From Paulownia fortunei (lineage: Eukaryota; Streptophyta; Magnoliopsida; Lamiales; Paulowniaceae): a stretch of 64,000 nucleotides of DNA. The notes beneath the pieces are model-generated. The model saw nothing but the letters and a program-made list of their open reading frames with translations. It was not told where the DNA came from and ran no database searches. Every line of letters begins with the position of its first letter. The stretch's first letter is position 1. The stretch is taken from positions 13,137,278 to 13,201,277 of the forward strand of contig CM033110.1 in the NCBI GenBank assembly GCA_019321725.1, in the 5' to 3' direction. Below are positions 35,441 to 49,552 of the stretch, piece by piece. The translations under genes and the position numbers were made by a program.

Positions 35441-36560
35441 AAATGTAGTCAGTCTTGTTAAATGGAATTAGTATGCCAACCTGAAATTCATGGAGGGCTA
35501 GGAATAAGAAATTTGTCCTGAAACCTCATCTATTGAAGCTTGGATGGAGACTTGTTACTCAACCTCACTCTCTCTGCTCAAAAGCTACTTCAAAATCTCC
35601 CATTAGAACCTAACAAGCTGACATTCAAATTTATTTGATTTTTTTATCCAGTTTTAAAAATTGTATTTGAACTTTTTTGATAGTTAATCGACTCGAGTTT
35701 GAACGAACTTTAATCAAGTCGAACACGAATCGAGTTCGAATATTTTGATCTTTTTATACATATTTTTTTATTTTTTTAATAATCGAACTCGAACTCAACT
35801 TCAAATTTTATCGAAAAAAAAAAAATATGTTCAAATTTTATTTGTTGAGTTAACGAATCGAATTCAAATGAATTTTTAACGATCAGTATCGAATCGAATA
35901 TCGAGTAGTTTGATTTGATTTTCAACTCTACTCGTAACATCTGGATCGGAAAGCATATGCAGAAAAATATAAAAACATGTTAAGGGAAAAGTATTATATG
36001 GGTGGTTGGAGATGGGAAAAACATCAATTTTTGGTTCGATAGATAATTTTAGATTTTCTTATAATATAAAACATATTAAGTCAGTGAGGCAAGTAAGATG
36101 GTCACTTGACAAAGTTAAAACATTTTGTACAGCCCTCAGCTCTTATCCCACACCGAACATATTTTATGTAAGTTTACTGTTAAAAGTGCTTACAATTGAT
36201 TGGATCTTTTAACTTCTAAAACTATTTGGAAAAGCAAAACCATTCATTCCTAGGGTTAAACTCTCAAAAGTAAATATTCTACTCTTGTTGATAAACTCTC
36301 TTCTAATCGGCAGCAGCAACAAATATTTGTACACACACTTTGGGTTATGTGGAGGACTATATATGAAGCTATTTTTGAAAATAAGATTATTAGCGCAAAA
36401 TTAATATAGAGTAAAGCCACTCGTCGTCTGCGTCTAATGACGGTCTGATTATTAATCCACCAGGGTTGGCAGCTGAGGGGCCGTAGAGGGTACCAGGTGG
36501 GTGTGAGTGTTCTTTAAAGAATAATATTAATGTCAATGCTTAATTAAGGTGATTTTTTCC
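35440..36560 (+). mobile_element. LINE (non-LTR retrotransposon) 3' fragment
   Basis: Plus-strand frames, broken by stops, give LINE ORF2 C-terminal motifs in order: EIHGGLGIRNLS (about 35483), WVVGDGKNINFWFDR (about 35998-36040, the usual 'GDG..I.FW.D.W' block) and, further on, KTIWKSKTIHS (about 36220) at the reverse-transcriptase zinc-finger region. Between the first two blocks (about 35680-35940) an insertion rich in CGAA/TCGAG words interrupts the order. A short 3' trailer follows. It is truncated and inactive. Confidence 0.6.
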
Positions 36561-39500
36561 AACTCAAAAAGAAAAAATAAAAACATTCGTTCCTAATCTA
36601 AGTAATACATAGCTGAGAGCCTATATGGTTTAAATTAGTTTCTTTAAAATGATTTCTCAAAAATTAAATTATAAAATTAATAATCAATTTAGATTACTCA
36701 ATTTATTAAATGCTATTTGTTTATCATTGCAAATTCATTTTTCACGTGCGATCAATTTGAAAACATAGAAGTGATCGAAACTTTTAGAAGTTCATTAAAT
36801 TTTTCATTCATTCAGTAATACACCAAGGGCATGTTTACTTTGTCCAATTGGGTCAAATTAATCATTTTATCACATTTGATCTCATGTATACTTTAATTGA
36901 TAAAATCTGATGAAAATCACAAAATCCAGTATTATTTTGAAAAATTAGTTGGATTTGAATTCCATTTCAAGGGAGGGATCCAATAATCATTCTTAACTCA
37001 AAATTCAAATTATGTTGCAAAATGTCCAAAGTAGAATGTAAAATTACAGCATATATCATTGACTCAAATTTGGAAACCCACTGACTTTCCCATTTCATTT
37101 TTACCTTCTACTTTGAGAGGCAACTTGTCAAAATTCTTATTAATTCGAAGAGGTCTTCATTTTTCAACATTTTTAAATCCAAAGTTTTGGTGTTTTTGAT
37201 GTGGTCGAATTCAATTAAAATCTTCAAACTTCCTTCTCTTATTGATAAATGAGCAGGTTGATTCATATTTTGATGCCAATTTTTTTAGCGGAGACAATAA
37301 AAAATAGAAAATAAAGAGGTCCATAAATTATTTATCTCAATTTTTAATAAATAATGTCACTTTTTTTACCAAGAAAAGATGAGATGAGATGAGATGATAA
37401 AACAAGAGAAAATAAAAAGAGCATAAAAATAAGAAGAAAGAAGATATGAGACATGAAAAAGAAAGAAGATATGAGACATGAAAAAGACGAAAAATTAGAG
37501 AAAAAGAAAGAAAGAAAGGAGAAAACAAAGAAAAAATGAGAGAAGGTAGAAATGACGAAGAATAATGGTGAGGAGATGTGTACTGAGCCAACGAAGAAAA
37601 AGAATGAACAGGAAATAAAAAGAAAAAAAATTAAGAATTTATTAAGGGTATTTTAATCATATTATCATAATCTCATTCATTTATCCCACAAAATAATATT
37701 TGTTTATATTTTGTATTAATATATTATTTTTACAATCAATCAAAATATACATAACATTTATTAATAAATCAATTCATATTCAACAATTTATCACATTTTA
37801 TATCAATCATTTTATATCCAAACCAACAAAGGAATATTATTTACTAATCATTTTTAAAAATTTAATTTTTTAAATAATCAAGTGTCGAAGTTTTTTTCTT
37901 AATCATTTTCCGTTAAACAAAATAATTTGATAATAAAAGAAATGCTTGATTAGATTAATTAACAATAATCTAAAATGAAAGGACACCAACATTACTTCAT
38001 TTCTACAAAATACTAATATTGAAAATAAAATTAATTATATTGAATAAATTTTTGTATAAAAGACAATTAGTCAACAACTTAGGTATATTATTTTCATAAT
38101 AAAAGGATTGGTAATGATTAATGAAACACCAACATTGTAAATTCAATTTTTCAAACAACACATGTAAATATTATATACATGTACAGGCCTCGTTTGGATT
38201 TGATGATTAGGTTTGATAGACTATTAAATGATTGGTATAATGAACTTTAGCCCATGATTGATTTCAAGCCCACAGTTTTGTTAAGCAATTGCATGATAAA
38301 TAATCATTAGTCCATCCCTAATATTGCACAATCCAAAAAATGGATCATGATTCAATAAAACTAAAATTACATCTATGCACTAGAAATTGGATATAAAGTG
38401 ACCAAATCACCCTTCTAAGAATATAGTATTACAATATGGTTTCACTATGAGTTACCCAGATCCCAAATTCTACAGTGCGAGAAGGAAACCTATCAGAGTA
38501 AACATTATTATTATTATTATTATTATTTTCAAAAACACCCTTTATCATTTCGCCATTGAAGGAATTGGATTGAAGGTATCATTTCCATAACACAATAGCC
38601 TTAAGTAGTAAAAAAAGTTTTATATACAGACAAAAGCCAAAACATAAAAATCAAACTTCAATCATACCTCACATACTGTCTGGCAATTTTCTATTTCTTT
38701 TTAATCTAATAATAAATTCCCACAGTCATTTCCTTCATCTAAGAAGTTAATTATGCAATTTTAAAGGATTTTGTTATGTTTTAAAAGGAAAATTTTGATT
38801 GACATATATATTATAGCTTAATATTTTTTTTTATTTTTTTGTAATATTGATAAACGAAGATTAATTTTGTAAGAAAACAACGGAAATTGTTTTTTTTTTT
38901 TATTTCTTAAAAAGAGTCAAATAAGATTTTTTTTTTTGTGATGGATGGAGTACTATTTGAAGTTATGAAAGTATTATATGTTGTAGTTTAATTGTTTAGT
39001 AACTAAGATGTGTAATCCTAACATAATAATAGTGATATTAGATGGTAAAAACTGGGTGTATAATGTTAATAAAATATTCTCTGTAACATTATGACATGAT
39101 GGACATTTTCTTGGGTTTTTTGGAGTAATTGGTTAATGATTTTACTACGATTTTTTTTTTCTTGTTTTAATTAATTTTAGTAATTGTCACCAATTTATTC
39201 TTAATTTTATTTTAGCTTTAAGGGCCCGATTAATTAAGCAACTTGATTGTTTAATAATTATATGATGAAAATTTTCAGGCCGGATTAACTGATGATCTTA
39301 ATATTATTTTTTTCTTCTTGAATAGAACATTTTATTTAGATTTGTGCAATAACTAAATTTTATTTAGTAAAATTGATTTTAGTATCAATTCTTTTATCGA
39401 AGACGGAGAAATAAGGAAACAAAAGAGGTCGATGGGAGGGGAAGAGGATGGTGAGACAAATGAGTATTTTTTCTTGTTTTCTTTACATCTGTCATGGGAC

Positions 39501-40982
39501 AATTTGGTCGATTTATAAAATTTGTAAATTTGGTGATTAAAATATTTAAAAAACTTGAAGCGGACAAATTGATACAATAAAAATCATGATACTCTTTTTG
39601 ATTGTAATTCGTAAATAGTACAAGACTGTAAAATGAAATAACCCAATAATCAAAGCATAAAGTTTAGCATTTATAGAAAAAAAAAATCGAGAAAACTACA
39701 TTTTGTTAAACCAAAACCAAGCATAACATGTTGATATTAATTATAAATAGTACTTATTAATTCAAAAGTCTAATATGATCCATCCGTTTTCCTAAACTTA
39801 TTATACTCTTACTCCTTCTAACAAATAAATACGACAAAAAAATTATAAATATGACCTAAAAACATAAAATTCAGTGTGAAAAAGTTCACAAAAAGATCAA
39901 TTTTTCTTTTTTTTTTTCTCTTTTTATTAACAATTATGTAGAAATCCTATTCATACATTACTATTTCATCATAAAACTTTAAACTTGTACCTCATTATAT
40001 ATAGTAACTTTTAATAGTATCTTATTTGTTTTGGACATCTTATAATTAATACATTTTTCAAAGAAGAGTTGAAATTACCTTTATTCTTCAAACTGTGAAA
40101 TAAGTTTTAAAAAATTCAATCACTCTCTGATTTTGGACTGCGAAAATCAATTTACCAAAGTTCCTTGAATAATCAATTTAGAAAGTATTAACAGTCAGAT
40201 TCACAGGCAAATGAGGATGTAATTCATATCAAAAGTAAAATTTTATATTACATATATTTTATTATATGTTTTGTTATACAGTTATCATTTTCTGTGATGC
40301 TCAAATTTGGATAATTAATTTACTTTGTTATATATGTGTATGAATATTTGCTATGACAATAATATTATGTACTTATTTACATGATCATGTTTAGTTATAT
40401 AATAAAAATAAAGAGGAATAGAAGATTAACATAAACCAAATAAAAAAAGTATCATAAAAAAATCGCAAGTCGTAGTTCACAGCAGAGCGTTTACTTCATT
40501 TGTTTTTATTTTTTTATTTAGCATCCAGAATTTGAACTTGACAATCTTCTCATAATAATTTGTTGAAAAATAAGAACAAAAAAATCATAAATTCGTGACT
40601 TTACAAAATGGTCAACTCTAAACGAGAGTGGGAGTGTAATTCTCTCATAGAAGTCATCTATAGACCCATATTCTATGATTGAAAAAGCTCCAAAAGTCAT
40701 ATTTATATAAAAGTAATTTCCTTTCAAATAGTGAAAAAATTATGACGAAAAATAGACTGGTAACTTATGAAAAGAAAAAGGACACCGTAAATTATGCCCT
40801 CTTGAACATTAATTAGGATTATAACACGACGCACAAAAAGGTTCACATAAACAGTGTGAGGCATTGGTATTTTTATGACATTGGTACTTTTATAATACTA
40901 ATTTGATGTGTAAAACTAAGACATTTTTGGAGTGTTGGATGGTACAGAAGCGAAAATTAGAAAGTAAAAATAAAACCAAACC
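36561..40982. other. AT-rich intergenic DNA, no gene seen
   Basis: Repetitive AT-rich DNA with MITE-style words such as GGGCATGTTTACTTTG (about 36828) and GGCCTCGTTTGGATTTGATG (about 38186). There is an (ATT)n microsatellite at 38503-38528 and a GAGAT/GAAAGA low-complexity tract at 37378-37530. No coding frame with a recognisable domain and no paired element ends I could confirm. Confidence 0.45.
38503..38528. repeat. (ATT)n microsatellite
   Basis: About eight uninterrupted ATT units. Confidence 0.9.
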
Positions 40983-41928
40983 ACCCCTAAATCCGTCCTT
41001 TTCAATTTGCCCTCCCTGTTTATCAATCCTGTTTTATCCCTCCAACGTAGCCTGTGGGTCAATCGTCCCAACCAGTCACTGCTTATGCTTACATCCCTAT
41101 CGGAGCTCTCTTTATCATAGTAGCTGTAACATCTTTCACTACCATAAATTCATGGCAACTGACGGCCATCATATTTCCCTCAAATTCTCGCCACTTGGGC
41201 TATATACACATTCTGACATCAATTATATGCAAACCCAAGCACAAGCCACAAAAGCACCATCTTGGAACCTTAGGAACTTCAGAAGTGGAGCATTTCGGTT
41301 GAAATTTTAAAATGATCATTAGTCTTGCTTTAAGGCCAAATAAAGGAAGGTGAAAATTGAAAAAATATAAGAAAAAAGAGACACCACCAAGTGCCCTAAC
41401 CCAAACACCACGCCCAAACAAGTCTGCAGCAACAGAAAGGTCATACTTATAGACAAACACTTGGCAAAGATGAATAAAGCTCCTGACCAAGATTGAGTAA
41501 TCCATGCCACATGTATTTCCATCCAAATTGCCATTTGACAGAAAATGCAACAACAAATTATATTCAAATTCACTAGGTTATGCTAGATCAGTTCATCACA
41601 TGTACTTCTCCATCATAACATAAGATTGTTCATAGCATAGTCCCTATGATTGACAACAATTACAACCATCCTGAGTGCCAACTCGAATACCTTGCAGAAC
41701 TATTTGGGTAAAAGATGCTTGACCTGTGCAACAGAATTTCCCATTTAGCTCAAGGGATTAACACTCGCTAGGATGATCTCCCACATTTGGTGAAAAGAAA
41801 TATATAAAAATCAATACACATTGCAAAGAAATTTTATCTAATGACAACCATCATGGCAAAAACAAAACAGACATAATCGGTAAAGATTGAAATTACACCT
41901 GATGGCGGACATTTGATTATAGGCATGT

Positions 41929-42638
41929 TCACTTCTTTTCCTCTTCTTTTGGTGCCTTGTCTTCTTCCTTCTTCTGCTGGAACCAAATATATCAGTAACA
42001 AATCAAGGGTAACAAAAACATGCACTAGAAGAGCTGTAAGTGAACGGTACTTAATTTCATTTGAGCAAGTTTAGTCAAAACACAAAAGCCTAATATGATT
42101 AACTGACTATAGGTTTCATTTCGTCGTCACTAAGGGAAGAAAATTAAGCAGTAGGGCTCGATATTCAATCATCTCATAATGCATGGAGCAAAGCAAAGAA
42201 AAGATCAGCTTTAGCATCTTTTTCAAAGGTTTGTTCTGATTATTATAGTTCTTAAACAAAGAAATATATGACGAATCTCTTCAACATTTGCATCTAATTG
42301 TATTTTCCAACAACAATCATACCCCAAAGGAAAGACGATGATTGAAACAGAGGAAACCAAAAAGAAAAATATAGGGAATTTTGCACTAGGAACTAATATA
42401 CACACTTGAAAAAATATAGAGTACCAACAATAATATGACGAATTTTGCACAAAGATTCAATTTTTGTGTGCTAAGATTTAAACAATCAATACCACATTTA
42501 CAGATTAGACAGAGTTCATATATTTATCATTCCATGATCTTTCTATCATCTCATCCTCAATCTAATGTTACAGCTGGCATCATGTCACTCTCATACATAA
42601 ACTGAACTTGCAAAAAATTGGACAGAATGGCAAGAACA

Positions 42639-42679
<41 letters not shown>

Positions 42680-45600
42680 AATAAGATAGAAATGTAAGAA
42701 CTAAATAATATCTTAATCAAAATTAAATTTCTTAACCAACGATTCTTCAATCAATATCAATAGCTGAACTCACCTCAGACTGACTCTGCATAGAAGCAAG
42801 CAAATCTTGGACATGGGGGTCATTTGGATCAACACCAGGAAGCTGTTAAAGCAAATCAACCATGAAATGTAACGACAGGAGTGGTAGTTTAATGTTTCTT
42901 CCATTTTTTTTAGTATGTACTACATATTTAATGATCAATTAACTATGACAGTGTACCTAGAAAAGCAAGAATATATCAACACAGTAGACTTACTGAAGCA
43001 AGGATGGAGGACACGAAGGATTGATCTGCCAACAACTTATTCATGTCTGTCGGGTTTGATTGATCTGCTCCACTGTCTTGCACAGACAATTGAAGGGCTA
43101 CAAGAATCAGAACAAATAAATTATGTCAGAAGAATTAGTCAGGTGCAGATGATTCCACCAAAATCCTGTATATGGAAAGTAATAAGTAAATTTTGGCAAG
43201 GGATGGATCACAATGCAGAGAGATACTAGTAAATTAAGGTATAACCCCAGGAAAAATAGTTTATAGGTGAGGTCCCCTAACACTTGCCATTTTCTAATGA
43301 ATAGCAGAATCAAAATAGCCAATCGAAACAAGAAGAAAACACAAAAAAGAACAATATGTAAAAATTTCAAATGCTATTCTGATAATGTTTGCAAGACAAT
43401 CCATCGCTTAAAAATATATTGGAAAGAATCAATTCAAGAAAGAACATCATGCTCTGGGAGTGTTTGATGTAATTTTTTTCCCGAATCCAGTTCTGAGCTC
43501 CCAATCTCTATAAACAAACGCATCGTCAGGTGACTTCTGTGCTTTTTAGAGTGTTTGATTCTCCAGAAGGCAACATATCAACAGAAGTTGGAGGCAAGAT
43601 ACATCTATCTGGTAGGTTTAAAATCCAGTAAAGTGCACCAATGTTCAAGAAAATATCAGCTCTGCTGTAACTAGTTTGCTTTTTTATACTTTTTTTTGGT
43701 AGAAGGGTCTCATCCGTGATTTACAAGTTTTGAAAGGATATCACAGCAGTTCTGCTGCACCTCAATATATAAATTACAAAGAATATCTGATAAAAATCTG
43801 CACATTAAATTCAAAAGCAGAGCCAATTAAAAAATTTGTTGAACTTCATAAAAAAGGAAAAGAACACACCAAGGAGAAAATAAATCCTATCAATACTACT
43901 TCCATAAGTTAAAATACGTGAAATAAAATTATAAAACTGATGTAACTTAACAGCCACAAGACATTAAAAGAGTCTAAACCTCGGATTTGCCACAATGTTT
44001 CAGATGTAACAAGTAATCAGTTTCAGCAGTAGTTTCATGATGATGGGAACACTTCACAGAATGATGAAGGTAAGTATTTGTAAAAAACTGAAAACTCAAA
44101 CTTTACCTGCAAATAATAAGAAATCCTTCTGACACGTGTTTTTCAATGTTATCCAAATAAGTATTCAGATTTATCTTAGGTTACTCAACTAAACCTCAAC
44201 TTCTCCCAAGTTCCCTTCATTGAAAGTTTAGCTTTGAAAACATTGTTTATAATGTTTTGAAAGAATACCTAGCTAGGAAAAGGTAGAAAAGATTCCCTCG
44301 GTTTTCGCTTGAGAATGAAAATGTGTTTGGATGAGTTATTTTTAAAAAGTGAATCTTGTAACGTTACATTTCAAATAGTGTCAAATTTTTGATATCATGT
44401 GTTACATTAAGTAGGATCAATTTGATGTTAGTGGTGTCAAATCATGAAGTTAATTATGTGTTTAAAATATAAAATTTATTGATGGTTATATGAATAATGT
44501 TGTAAAATAGTTGTAATAGTTTATTGTATTTTATACTGAAAAAGAGAGAAATAATGTGTGGTAGGTAGGGAGACTAATTATAAAGAACGAGGAGTGAAAA
44601 GAGAGGTAGTTGGTGTATGAAGAATGGGGTATCTAGAAAATGGATAAGAAATTGGAGATGGTGTTTCCAAAAAATGGTGTGAAAAAGGTTGTAAATTCAT
44701 TTTTGTGCTGTTTGAATTTGGATTTGTCATCCAAAAAGTGTAACCAAACAAAGCCTTGTTAACAGCAGCAAAAATTGAATTTAGATATTGTCGATGTGTC
44801 ATTGTAGAGTCGAAAGGCTCGGATAACTCAAGCAAGCTTTAGATCAAAGTCTTTCATAGTTATTTTTTCCTTTTCAGATATATATCGCTTCAAATAATAA
44901 TTTACAGCATAATGAAACAGTGTGTCTATTAGCCTCACATTATTGAATGGACAAAAATAATTGGAGTAAAACCAAGAATATTTGAATACTCATTCTTCCA
45001 TGTAATTGATTTTTGCCCTTTTTTTTTCTAGAGAAGCAATAGAAGGAAATGAAAATTTGAACAGAAAAGTGAAAAGCATAAACACCTCAGCTAACTAGAT
45101 AACACTCCCTCTGTTCAAATTTTTTTCTGATATTTTCTTTTTGGAACATCCTAAAATAAGACTATTTTCTAAAACTTTTCCCCCAAAACCACCATCTCAC
45201 TTAAAGCAATAATGCAATCCCAGAAACACCCAAAACTTTTCACTTTTAAGTCTCATCTAAAACTCCGTATCAGATCAAAATAGGACAATAATTTTGGGAT
45301 CGAGAGAGTATCAGAGTCAGCGAATAATCAGCTTACAGGAAAGAAACAATAGACAAGTTAATATGAGATATTAGCTAATAAACATAAGCTCTCACCAAGT
45401 TGCAAATCATGATCATCAGCAGACGCATCTGACATGTCAGTGTCCCGCACAGCAACTGTAGAGGAAGAATCATCCATGGACATAGCCAGGGCCTGCTGTA
45501 ACAATGCATTCTCATCATCCTGTAAGAACATATCAACTGTTAACTGTAATTAATGTTTCATATATTATCACGCACATGAATTCACAGGACATGAATACAG

Positions 45601-48274
45601 AAGTTTCAGGTCATTTCCAGAAAATTGCACCACCTAATAGAGTAAGGAAAAGAACTTGAACATGCAAAGGGAATAGAAAGCATGTAGGCCAATTGGATCA
45701 AGAAATCGAAATTCAGTGGAGCTGTTATCCACATAAATGAGAAATAACCGTGTGAACCTTTCTTAGGACCAAGAAAAACCTAATTCTGATATTCTTTTCC
45801 ACCACGATACACGACCTCCCAACTCTCTCAAGGATAATCACATGGAAAATATGGCTTCTATAAACATTTAAAATTTCTGAACAAGCCACAGAAGGGCTCA
45901 CACAAGATTTCCATTTCCCTTTCTCAACCTGTCTCTATGAGACAGACTGCTTTGTCTCTCACAATATTCAACTTTCCATAATTTTCCCAAAAGGCCTCTT
46001 GCAAATTCTAAATGAAAATTAGCAAGTAGTTCCAAATACAAAGCAAATATAACATAAAAGTACTACAAAAATAAGAATAACAAACGTTGGGTAAAGCAGC
46101 TTCATTTCAACCTATAAAATTACATTCATGTATGTTCAACCTAAACATTATAGTCTATTACACAAAGATGTTAAAACGGATAGCAACACCTCATGACTTA
46201 TTTAGGCCACGAATACAGTAACCCCTTGCAACATGTTTATCAATAAATAACATATTTATGATAATCATACTTCCATGGCTCCAGAATTTTCTTGTTTATA
46301 TGCAGAAAAATATGGTTATTCGAGTGATATAATTTAAGAGTTCCCATGTGAACTCATGAGTCTGCTTGTAAAATTATATTTGGCACAAACCCTGCCCTCA
46401 CATGTTTATAACTCGACTGTTTACAAGAGTTGAGCAAGAATAATTGAAAAAAATCCAGGAGTAGATGTTATTAGTCGTGTAACAAACAATGGGATTTACA
46501 CTTTGAAAAAAAGAGCTAAGTCCCATTTTATAACTATCACGCAGTTTATACAAACAGCAGAGATGCTAAATGAGAATCCAATGAAAAAGAGACTCCAACC
46601 GTTAGATCATGCGTCTTCTTTTCAGGTTCGGAAGTTCCAGGGTTCACATTCTCAGTCATGGTTGCATCTTGTGAAGTGGACTGCGGTTCTCCTTTTTCCT
46701 GTTTTGCAACTTCTTCAGCAGCCTTCTTTGCAGCTGCTTCTTGCCTTGCCCTCTCCTCTTCCATTGACACTCGAAGTGCAAGAGCAAGTTCAGGATCCAA
46801 GTTTGGATCCACACCAAATTCAAACCCAGAAGCAGCTGCAGCTGCTGCAAAACCACTTCCCCCTTCTCCATCACCAGTAAAGATTGGGGTACTGCAGAAG
46901 AGAGAGACATATCAGAAATCATAAACTAATAGGTTCAATTTGTTTAGACAGAGATTGCTATTTTTAAAAAAAAAGGACCTGATAAGCACATCCGAAAGAG
47001 CACTTGGACCAGGAGGAACATGAACAATATGACTGCTGTCGTTGTTATTTACTGCAGCAAGCAATGCCTCAAGCTTCTCAGTCTTTTCCTCATCTTCTTC
47101 ACCAAAGTTTACAATGTCAAGAGCTACACTGTTCTTTTTCAATTTTCTTCCAATCAACTCTAACACCTTCTTGTCATATTTAACAGGACTGAAAAAACAG
47201 AAAATAAACAAAACATAAAACTATATATGAAAACAATAGCCAAAAATTTGACTTTAAGGTACATATCATAGTGAATTGTACCTTCCCGCAAACACAATTA
47301 TCCTTTGTTGCTGCTTCTTGTTCTGGCGATGCTTGAGGGCTAACTGCGCAACCTGGATCCCAGCTGCCAAGTTCATCTCACCGCCTATCTCTAACCCTAT
47401 ATATCAGTAAAGCACAACGTTATTCTGTGTACAACAACTACATTCACGTAATCACAAAAAGATAGACAATGACTTACTAATAAACAACTCACAGACCATC
47501 ACTACTGACACAACTTACTAAATTTTCATATTTACACACCCATAAGAAACCAATATCTCATTTCTGTTTCCTTCTTTCATTCTAAAACCAAATCACATGC
47601 ATACTAAATATTATAGAGACCCAATAATTTTTCATCTTTGGGCTAATTAAAAAATAAAGATCTCAATTTCTAATTATTACACAGAAATTTCCATTAAGCA
47701 CAAAACTAATAAAATTAAGATAACTAATACAGTAGAACACAAGTACAAAAACTAACCGTGCATGCAGGCCAAGATCTTGCCAAGATCACTAGTAGGAGTG
47801 ACCAGTACGCGAACCCCTTTTCCAGCCATTGTTAACACTCCCACTGTATTCTCCGGATTCGACTACAGAAAAAACAGCACAACTAAACCAATCAACAAGC
47901 CTTACCACGATTAGATGAAAATAATGCTCCAAATTAACGAGAACTAAATGTACGAGCACAGAAATAGAAACCCTAGTCAACATCAGAAACACGCGTTAAT
48001 AAAGATACCAAAAAAAAGAGGAAATTAGAAGAAAATACTTGAGTTTTAGCTCCACAAATTAGGTTAACGGCGTCGGCTTGAGCTTGGAATCGATTGGGAG
48101 AGTAATCACCGTTCCGCATCCACTCCGAATTGTCGATGCAGATCATCGTCGCCTATTTTCAGCAATATGAAAAATTGATTAGTAAGCAACCAATCCAAAT
48201 AAAAACTGAACCCTAAGTTCAAAAAAAATAAAATCGGAATGGAATGGAAATAAAGGGCAGACCTCGAGCACCAT
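41929..48274 (-). CDS. RPN10: 26S proteasome regulatory subunit RPN10 (PSMD4/S5a), copy 1
   Basis: Ubiquitin receptor of the 19S regulatory particle; it binds polyubiquitin and stabilises the lid-base junction. Ten GT-AG exons (first to last): 48263-48274, 48039-48152, 47757-47862, 47282-47396, 46979-47188, 46600-46891, 45396-45519, 42994-43097, 42774-42842, 41929-41976. All phases join to 397 residues, normal for plant RPN10. Exon 1 codes only MVLE. Seen: an N-terminal VWA domain (about residues 1-190; [38 protein letters not shown]), an alanine-rich linker, a first ubiquitin-interacting motif [16 protein letters not shown] (about 217-232), a second at [15 protein letters not shown] (about 286-300), a possible third near [10 protein letters not shown], and a Lys/Glu-rich tail ending EEEKK. 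No break was seen. Only about 230 bases of upstream sequence remain before the gap. Confidence 0.95.
42643..42676. repeat. (AG)17 microsatellite in RPN10 intron 9, copy 1
   Basis: 34 bases of uninterrupted AG. The copy in the second block (50267-50300) has the same length, notable because such tracts usually vary between diverged copies. Confidence 0.9.
44300..44765. mobile_element. MITE-like segment in RPN10 intron 7, copy 1
   Basis: Starts near GTGTTTGGATGAG and ends near AACCAAACAAAGCC, an imperfect inverted pair of the TGTTTGG type common in plant hAT/MITE ends, with AT-rich sequence between. No clear target-site duplication. The same segment is at about 51924-52389 in the second block. 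Confidence 0.3.
45103..45310. mobile_element. Stowaway-like MITE in RPN10 intron 7, copy 1
   Basis: The left end CACTCCCTCTGTTCAAA and the right end, read in reverse as TACTCTCTCGATCCCAAAAT, resemble plant Stowaway termini with a TA at the right edge. Size about 208 bp. The matching segment in the second block is 52727-52934. Confidence 0.5.
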
Positions 48275-48506
48275 GATTGCACAAAATTGGAATCAGATTA
48301 CAGAAAAACAAAGCCGAACAAAGGAGAAAATGAGTAGCAGAAATGTGTCTTGCTTCGTTCTGTGCGAGAGAATTTGGGGTTACTTGGACGAGGGGTATAA
48401 ACTTGTTCTAGAGACAGAAGGGTTCTTTACTCATTTCCGCTTAATATCATATCACCCCTACGTTTCAGAAATATTACAATTAAGCCCATGGATTCTCCTT
48501 TTTTGT

Positions 48507-48606
48507 NNNNNNNNNNNNNNNNNNNNNNNNNNNNNNNNNNNNNNNNNNNNNNNNNNNNNNNNNNNNNNNNNNNNNNNNNNNNNNNNNNNNNNNNNNNNNN
48601 NNNNNN
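48507..48606. other. Assembly gap, exactly 100 N
   Basis: 100 consecutive N. This round number is the convention for a scaffold gap of unknown length. It sits precisely between the two RPN10 blocks. The short open frames that run through it are artefacts. Confidence 0.98.
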
Positions 48607-49552
48607 ACCCCTAAATCCGTCCTTTCCAATCTGTCCTCCCTGTTTATCAATCCTGTTTTATCCCCCAACGTAGCCTGTGGGTCAATCGTCCCAACCAGTT
48701 ACTGCTTATGCTTACATCTCTATCGGAGCTCTCTTTATCATAGTAGCTGTTAACATCTTTCACTACCATAAATTCATGGCAACTGACGGCCATCATATTT
48801 CCCTCAAATTCTCGCCACTTGGGCTATATACACATTCTGACATCAATTATATGCAAACCCAAGCACAAGCCACAAAAGCACCATCTTGGAACCTTAGGAA
48901 CTTCAGAAGTGGAGCATTTCGGTTGAAATTTTAAAATGATCATTAGTCTTGCTTTAAGGCCAAATAAAGGAAGGTGAAAATTGAAAAAATATAAGAAAAA
49001 AGAGACACCACCAAGTGCCCTAACCCAAACACCACGCCCAAACAAGTCTGCAGCAACAGAAAGGTCATACTTATAGACAAACACTTGGCAAAGATGAATA
49101 AAGCTCCTGACCAAGATTGAGTAATCCATGCCACATGTATTTCCATCCAAATTGCCATTTGACAGAAAATGCAACAACAAATTATATTCAAATTCACTAG
49201 GTTATGCTAGATCAGTTCATCACATGTACTTCTCCATCATAACATAAGATTGTTCATAGCATAGTCCCTATGATTGACAACAATTACAACCATCCTGAGT
49301 GCCAACTCGAATACCTTGCAGAACTATTTGGGTAAAAGATGCTTGACCTGTGCAACAGAATTTCCCATTTAGCTCAAGGGATTAACACTCGCTAGGATGA
49401 TCTCCCACATTTGGTGAAAAGAAATATATAAAAATCAATACACATTGCAAAGAAATTTTATCTAATGACAACCATCATGGCAAAAACAAAACAGACATAA
49501 TCGGTAAAGATTGAAATTACACCTGATGGCGGACATTTGATTATAGGCATGT

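Larger units (their letters stand above)
40983..48506. repeat. RPN10 block, copy 1 (7.5 kb)
   Basis: This block matches 48607-56130 base for base at a constant offset of 7624, apart from about two dozen substitutions and two compensating one-base indels near its left end. It stops at a T-run against the 100-N gap. See the findings for the interpretation as a probable second haplotype. Confidence 0.95.

Noticed and set aside
44035..44095. Box C/D snoRNA-like pattern in RPN10 intron 7 (ATGATGA, second ATGATGA, CTGA, and an AGTTT/AAACT stem).
   Set aside because: The unit is short, lies antisense to the host gene, and the second block changes the first box to ATGACGA. Chance in AT-rich DNA is likelier than a functional RNA.
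46503..46924. Plus-strand frames of 125 and 88 codons opposite RPN10 exon 6 (also at 54127-54548).
   Set aside because: They are antisense shadows of the RPN10 coding exon.
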